A DNA stretch of 64,000 nt from Cichorium intybus. Lineage: Eukaryota; Streptophyta; Magnoliopsida; Asterales; Asteraceae. Shown here piece by piece: positions 59,178-64,000 of the stretch; within the stretch, counting starts at the first letter, position 1; the number at the start of each line of letters is the position of its first letter. A model generated the notes under the pieces. The model saw nothing but the letters and a program-made list of their open reading frames with translations. It was not told the DNA's origin and made no database searches. The stretch spans positions 78,183,494 through 78,247,493 of the forward strand of contig CM042013.1 in the NCBI GenBank assembly GCA_023525715.1, written 5' to 3'. The translations under genes were made by a program, and so were the position numbers.

Positions 59178-60233
59178 ATGATGTTCAGATTGGACCACGC
59201 TTTTCTCCAGTTCCCCGAGGGACTGGCTAGTTCAGCAGAGTACATTTCACGGAGGGATGCATTGATCGGTCGCCGGGTTCTCGAGGCGACAGTCATCGAC
59301 AGAGACATATTGAGGGATGCTGGGCTCTGGGGTGCGATTGAGCCATTCTTTCATCGCACCTGGACCCATGAGGAGGCATCATTTACTTGCCGTGGATGGG
59401 ACAGGATCATGGCCACGGACGAGGATGTGGTCTACACGGAGCTCCTCCTGGAGTTCCTTTCTACTATCCACTTCGCTCCTCGGGCGTCGGACCCACGATC
59501 CAGGATCATCCGCTTTCGACTGGGAGGTGCACAGAGGGAGTGCAACCTCCGGGAGTTCGGGACGCGCACCGGCATCTATACTCTGGCGGATCTTCAGCAC
59601 CGCCACTTCACGCAGTTCTTCGGTGCGTGCATTCAGGGGCAGCCGGACCGAGCTGCCAACATGGAGATTTGGACACCGCTGTCCAACATCATGTACGAGG
59701 CAGGGACCTCGAGGGAGAGCCACCTTCGCGATCCACTTCACCGCCTCATGCACCGTATCGTCTCTACCTCCATCATGCAGCGGGAGGGGGGCGAGAAGGT
59801 GTCTGGGGAGGACATGACATTCCTATGGGCTCTCCTCGACCCGTCCCGATTCCTCCATCTCCCCTTCGCCCTCGCGGTTGCCCTCTCCACCCACTCGACT
59901 GGCGCCTCCACCAGCAGCCCACTAGCCAGGGGGTATTTCATCACCCGCCTGGCCCGCTCATATGGTATTCTCACTGCCCCAGTGGTTGCCTCCTTGACCG
60001 CTCTGCCTCTATCCCGCACTACAGCACGCACTTTGGAGAGGATGCGGCTCATTGAGCAGCAGCGCCCGGGGCAGTTCATCCGAGCACCGACCGAGCCTCC
60101 TCAGGCACCCCAGCCCGCGTACGCCCAGCCAGGCAGGAGACGCCGGAGGCCAGAGCCAGCACCAGCAGCCCCGGCAGAGCCGCAGCCACAGCAGGAGGAT
60201 CTGGCAGCCAGGGTTGCCAGGATCGAGGACTAG
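59178..60233 (+). CDS. late ORF, putative plant transposon protein domain (env-position ORF)
   Basis: I start at ATG 59178 (MMFRLDHAFLQFPEG), right after a splice-acceptor-like TTTTGCAG. The frame is open further upstream but that part has low-complexity PRRALALGPRRG text. The 351-residue product has the conserved order seen in the late ORF of many plant Athila-type elements: FLSTIHFAPRASDPRSRIIR, FRLGGAQRECNLREFGTRTG, DPLHRLMHRIVSTSIMQREG, EKVSGEDMTFLWALLDPSRF and ARGYFITRLARSYGIL. The C-terminus is Pro/Ala/Gln-rich and basic (PGRRRRRPEPAPAAPAEPQP). I see no signal peptide or membrane span, so an envelope role is not supported. It is uninterrupted, unlike most coding sequence here. Confidence 0.75.
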   Translation: MMFRLDHAFLQFPEGLASSAEYISRRDALIGRRVLEATVIDRDILRDAGLWGAIEPFFHRTWTHEEASFTCRGWDRIMATDEDVVYTELLLEFLSTIHFAPRASDPRSRIIRFRLGGAQRECNLREFGTRTGIYTLADLQHRHFTQFFGACIQGQPDRAANMEIWTPLSNIMYEAGTSRESHLRDPLHRLMHRIVSTSIMQREGGEKVSGEDMTFLWALLDPSRFLHLPFALAVALSTHSTGASTSSPLARGYFITRLARSYGILTAPVVASLTALPLSRTTARTLERMRLIEQQRPGQFIRAPTEPPQAPQPAYAQPGRRRRRPEPAPAAPAEPQPQQEDLAARVARIED

Positions 60234-61378
60234 TTGGCATGGATCGGGGAGGTACTCCTGGATTTGGCTACTCAGCAGGGTCGGGCCCCTCGACCATTCC
60301 CAGCCAGGGCCCACGGTCACGAGGCTGGACCCTCCAGGCCACCTGGTAGTGATTGATGTACTTTTCTTTCTTTCTTTTTATATTTTTTGAGATATATGTA
60401 CAAACTTATGACACCTCTATCTGTATATTTTGTTCATATTTTACATTTTGTTATGTTTGCTTTTAATTCGTTTGTTGAGTTATGCATGATATACCAAATT
60501 GAGAAGGAGTTGTCTCAGACAAGTGTGGGGTCACCGTGCCCCCTCCACTTGTCTCGACCACCGGCATGTTCACTGTAGCGTTACAACTCCAGAATACGAA
60601 ATCAAGGATCCGTTTGTTCGCAATTATACCTGTGATATTGAGCACCAAACAGTCTATCGTCCAAAAGGGGTAACTCTTTCTCCCTTGTTTTGAAATAATT
60701 TTGTACAACGGGGACGTTGTACGGCTTTAAGTGTGGGGTGTGGACGGTCGAAAGAGAAAATGTTTTGAAATTTTTGCAGAAATGATTAATTTTTCAATTT
60801 TTAGCAATATTTTCAAAATTTTTTAATAAATTGCAATTTCGAAATGAATGGTTTGTGATTGTGATAGCATTAGTATTTTTCAAGAAATACTGTTTATTTG
60901 TGATCATGCTATTAGTTAGTCAAATAAGTTGAGTTTTACGAGTTTAGAAGATTGAGCTGTTTTAGGATTGGAGTTTAGGAAGGAAAAGTCAATCTGTGGC
61001 CTTTGTTGTTCGAGCTGGTAGGTCTAAAATGGGTGGGACTTATGCACCTTACCACCTAAGATCGTCTGGTCTGGGATGGTATTTCTGAAAGCTCGCTACA
61101 CGGATAACATCGAAAGTCATGGACAATTCCTTAATGGCCTTTAGAATCTGAATGAGTAAGTACACTTCATTGTGGATAGAAAGTTTGTAATCAAGGGTTC
61201 TCTAGAAAGCCATGAATTCCAAAGAGCAATTCAATTATGTTTTCACGAACTATTCCACTCTAACTCAAAGAGCAATAAACTTTGAAACTGAACACAGTCA
61301 AAAATTGTTTGATTCTTTATTATAATTTGTTAAAAACTCTCTTGCTTGGGGACAAGCAAGGCACAAGTGTGGGGTGTT
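60234..61378 (+). other. Athila 3' non-coding region
   Basis: About 1.1 kb without coding evidence. Copies of AAGTGTGGGGT occur at 60521, 60729 and 61365. The last lies four bases before the 3' LTR and is the expected polypurine tract. Confidence 0.6.
61365..61376 (+). promoter_or_regulatory. polypurine tract of the Athila element
   Basis: AAGTGTGGGGTG immediately upstream of the 3' LTR, the usual Athila plus-strand primer. Confidence 0.75.
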
Positions 61379-62488
61379 TGACAACGCCTAGTGATATCAA
61401 GTATTTTAGGCGTTGTTGAGCCCTATTCTTGATAAAATTATATCAAATATGTCTGGGTATTCTCACTTTTCGTGCCAGGACTTGTTTGGAGAAAAAGAAT
61501 GGAAACAGGGACTAAAAGCGTGCAAAAGGAAGAAGTTTGGAAAAGAATGAAAAATCAAGGAAACTCGTACGCGCGCCACGGATCTATGATACGCGCGATG
61601 CGGGCTTAAGGCGGTGGAACACATTCAAATACCGAAGAAACGGGAAAAGATTAGTACGCGCGCCGCGGATTCTTCATCTGCGTGGCGCGGCTGCGGGAAA
61701 ATTGCAACTATAAATAGAGGCATTTTCAACCGAAAACCCTAGCAAAGACCGGGTGTAAAATCGACCTTGAAGCTCTTTGACTCCAAGATTTCGTTTCAGC
61801 AACTTCTTAAGTGGTATTTTCAAGTTTTGGATTTTATTTTCATTTAGTTAGATTTTTGTAAGCATTAGTTTGTGTCCTTGGGAGTGACAACCATTGATAC
61901 CAAGCTTTAGGCTTCTGTTTTATGACATTTTGTTACTGTTTGGATGTTTGGAATTCGGATTTAGTGAATGAAAATCATTTGGTTACATTTAATGTTGGTA
62001 TTTCGGTGTTTTTATGCTTGTGTTTGGTTTTGAATGTTTGATTTGTGTTTGGATATTGCTTTGACCTTGTTGGGACTGTTTTTCTTTGCGGAAATCAGTA
62101 GCTAATTAGGTTAGTTTTTAGGCATTAAACCTTGGCTAGTAACTGTTCAGTAGAACTTTAGTTAGTGGCTAGTTTATGCTTTGCTTGGTTTTGCTAGTTT
62201 GGATGCCTTTGATTGCTTCTGATTCAGAGATGTACTTCTGATTTCAGAAAGTAACTAGGTTATTTGAGCTTAGCTTAGCTTGGCCTGAGTTGTTTGATCA
62301 TTGCTTTAGTTTGTTAGTGATTAGGAAGGTAGGAACTAGATCCTCCGACTGTAGCGTGACACTACTAGTTGGTAACCTCTCATTTAGTCTAACCACGAAG
62401 CTCCTGCGGATCGACCCTGACTACCACTGTGCTAGTGTGTGTTAGGTTTTTCTTTATTTTTGACCGCACGACGATCGCTGCGTTGTCA
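61379..62488 (+). repeat. 3' LTR of the Athila element, 1110 bp
   Basis: Same sequence as 54088-55196 except about 18 differences and one indel by eye. Followed by CAATC. Confidence 0.95.
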
Positions 62489-62493
62489 CAATC

Positions 62494-63876
62494 TCCTTAC
62501 CAGCTTTCACATATTTTAAAGCACGAGAATATCCCTGGGTTGCCCGGCTGCCATACATACCTCTTTGAGACAGTGCACACCCATCCTGAAATCCCGGCTC
62601 TCTATAACTAAGTCAACAACGCCTACCACACCATCAGTCAACAACCAGGATAAATCCGCCTCAGCCTCCTCCAATGCCTGCGTCTTCGCCTGTGCAACTC
62701 GATCACGCTCAGAAGCGTCCCTCTCGGCAGTCTCAAGTTGTATGTGCAGACCCTCATTTTCCGACCTAACCCCAGCTAAAGCATTTTGAAGCTCAACCTT
62801 TTCACGGCCAAGTAGAGACAGCTGCTCCTTTAGTTGGGTGTTTTCTTTTTCAACGACCTGCAAAAGGGTAACGTGAGATTGAAGGTCAGCGTCAGCGTGC
62901 AAAACAGGACTGCGGAGGTCCCTCAGCGAATCTTGATGCCTGACAATCTCGGCACGGGCAGTATCCAACTCCTGCTGAAGGGAGGGACGATCGGCATTGG
63001 CGGTCAACAATTGCTCTAAGCGATTGGCATCTTCACTAAAAAACAAGCACTTTGGGGGCTGTATACCGGAGCGAACCTACCAAATCGGCTGGGGAATAAC
63101 TCCCCATCTCCGAGCGGGTGCCTGGAGGAAACGCATGCTGCGTAAACTCCAATGCAGTTTGGTAGGACGATAGGCGTCCACCCTCTGTCAAAGACCATCC
63201 AGGAATGAACACCCCAGCAGGAGCAACGTGACTAGCCTCCCATGACCTGCCGGAGGAGGTTCCAAAACGGCTGCACCACCACGATGACCGAAACCGCTAA
63301 AATCCAGGCGAGAGGGCTGAGGCCCAATCGGCAAAGGGGGTTGACTTTCTCCAAAACCTTCATCAGCAACATTTTCCACAACTAGATGGGTATCGATACA
63401 TGCACCCCCACCCTGGTCAACTTCCATATCCCCGCCCTACGACGTGTCATCGACAATATTAATCACCGGAGACTGTGTAAGAACAAGACCTGAGGCTCCA
63501 CTGCCACCACCCAAACGCCGGAGACGTAGTCGCCGGGGCAAAACCACGCTCGTAGAACCCTCACCGACGCCACCCCAAGTGGCACGCCTTTTAACCAAAG
63601 CTTTCGAAGGACTATCATGATCACCACTAACACCTGCAACACCAACCTTCTCCTGAGATACAGTTCGAGCATCAACAACAGACACAATCACAGGATCAGA
63701 CCCCACGGCTCGCTGCCTCTCCTCCTCTTGTACCGCCGAAGCCCGTGTAATAAAAGCCTCATGGCGGAAAGCACGTGAAGGGAGCACCCGATCAATCAAA
63801 GGGATCTCCCAATACTGGAGACTCCCAGGATAAGTCTTTGCTAAAACGTCGGTAAATCAGATATCATGCTCACGTC
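62494..63876 (-). pseudogene. antisense ORF of the Tat element, N-terminal and coiled-coil part
   Basis: On the minus strand an acceptor-like TTTCTTTGTGTAG ends at 63877 after a long pyrimidine tract. The exon reads TDVLAKTYPGSLQYWEIPLI and a low-complexity part (SQEKVGVAGVSGDHDSPSKA). After shifts it reads VFIPGWSLTEGGRLSSYQTA and SPADLVGSLRYTAP, then a long coiled coil (ANRLEQLLTANADRPSLQQE, KENTQLKEQLSLLGREKVEL). VFIPxW plus a coiled coil is typical of the putative gypsy-type transposase-like family encoded antisense in Tat elements. A shift near 62540 leads into the frame that resumes at 54082 past the Athila insertion. Several stops make it non-functional. Confidence 0.75.
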
Positions 63877-64000
63877 CTACACAAAGAAAGGATTCAAAAC
63901 CGTTAAATCATCAAAAAAAGGGGGGAGGGGGGGGGGAAGAAGGAGAAGAAAAAAGACAAGACAAACAAGGATTAGAACTAACCATCCACAATACTGAAGA
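63877..64000 (-). other. probable intron of the antisense ORF
   Basis: Read on the minus strand this is T- and C-rich with a C10 and a C6 run, then TTTGTGTAG. It looks like the 3' end of an intron. The upstream exon is outside the window. Confidence 0.4.

Larger units (their letters stand above)
54088..62488 (+). mobile_element. Athila-type element lacking pol, 8401 bp
   Basis: Near-identical LTRs at 54088-55196 and 61379-62488 (TGACAACGCC...GCGTTGTCA) and the direct repeat CAATC at 54083-54087 and 62489-62493 define it. The primer site TGGCGCCATTGTCGGGGA and the polypurine stretch AAGTGTGGGGTG are of Athila type. Inside are gag-protease (55325-58025) and a late ORF of the plant-transposon type (59178-60233). 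RT, RNase H and integrase are missing. About 18 differences between LTRs were counted by eye, so it is fairly recent and must have used another element's pol. Confidence 0.93.
46860..64000 (+). mobile_element. Tat-lineage Ty3/gypsy element, right end beyond window
   Basis: Order: 5' LTR (46860-47457), primer site, gag, protease, RT, RNase H, second RNase H, integrase, a 119-bp tandem array, then an ORF on the opposite strand. The second RNase H domain, the antisense ORF and tandem repeats after pol are known features of plant Tat elements (Retand and Ogre relatives). Many stops and shifts make it inactive. An Athila-type element (54088-62488) is inserted in the antisense ORF. The 3' LTR is not in the window, so no target duplication can be checked. 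Confidence 0.85.

Noticed and set aside
59178..60233. Envelope protein
   Set aside because: The position fits the env-like slot, but I see no signal peptide, transmembrane segment or glycoprotein features. The text matches the plant-transposon protein type.
59379..60320. Several long frames overlapping the Athila late ORF on both strands
   Set aside because: This is a GC-rich region where alternate frames stay open by chance. Only the 59178-60233 frame matches a known family.

Overview
This window looks like the repeat-rich fraction of a seed-plant nuclear genome, most likely a eudicot. The evidence is Ty3/gypsy chromovirus, Tat and Athila lineages, copia LTRs, a hAT MITE, a Helitron, high A+T content and very long (TA)n arrays. 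Nothing is bacterial. The only host gene I can support is the 3' end of a spliced gene at 106-409 (+). Almost all the rest is nested mobile DNA, and I see no intact autonomous element. The family or species cannot be read from the sequence.

Layout. (1) 1-752: end of the host gene and downstream DNA. (2) 753-2242: a solo LTR with a 5-bp target duplication (TATTG). (3) 2525-5947: a non-coding, non-autonomous LTR element in minus orientation, its left LTR cut at a TA tract. (4) 6544-30694: one Ty3/gypsy chromovirus-type insertion that has become LTR-internal-LTR-internal-LTR. It is flanked by a single target duplication (ATCCT) at the outer ends. Unit A carries a solo copia LTR (12832-13599, duplication GCTTC). 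Unit B carries a complete but pol-less copia-type element (19510-26824, duplication GCATT). (5) 30743-31507: a hAT-type MITE with 8-bp duplication GACATATG. (6) 31.5-46.86 kb: a chain of non-coding elements separated by long (TA)n arrays. They include long-TIR elements of several families, a 0.4-kb foldback and a 1.06-kb Helitron. (7) 46860 to the window end: a Tat-lineage gypsy element with 5' LTR, gag, protease, RT-RNaseH-second RNaseH-integrase, a 119-bp tandem repeat array and an antisense ORF. The antisense ORF is split by an 8.4-kb Athila-type element (54088-62488, duplication CAATC). That element has gag-protease and a late ORF but no pol.

How the parts relate. Target duplications and nesting order the events. 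The gypsy element at 6544 lost the integrase-to-3'-LTR segment and gained stop codons, was then duplicated through its LTRs, and copia insertions later hit individual units. In the TA region each element sits between two TA arrays, as if each insertion split an array and left two more targets. The Tat element is the host of the younger Athila insertion, whose LTRs differ at about 18 positions by eye. No pathway or operon exists here. The biology is retroelement structure, non-autonomous elements relying on partners elsewhere, and tandem-repeat formation.
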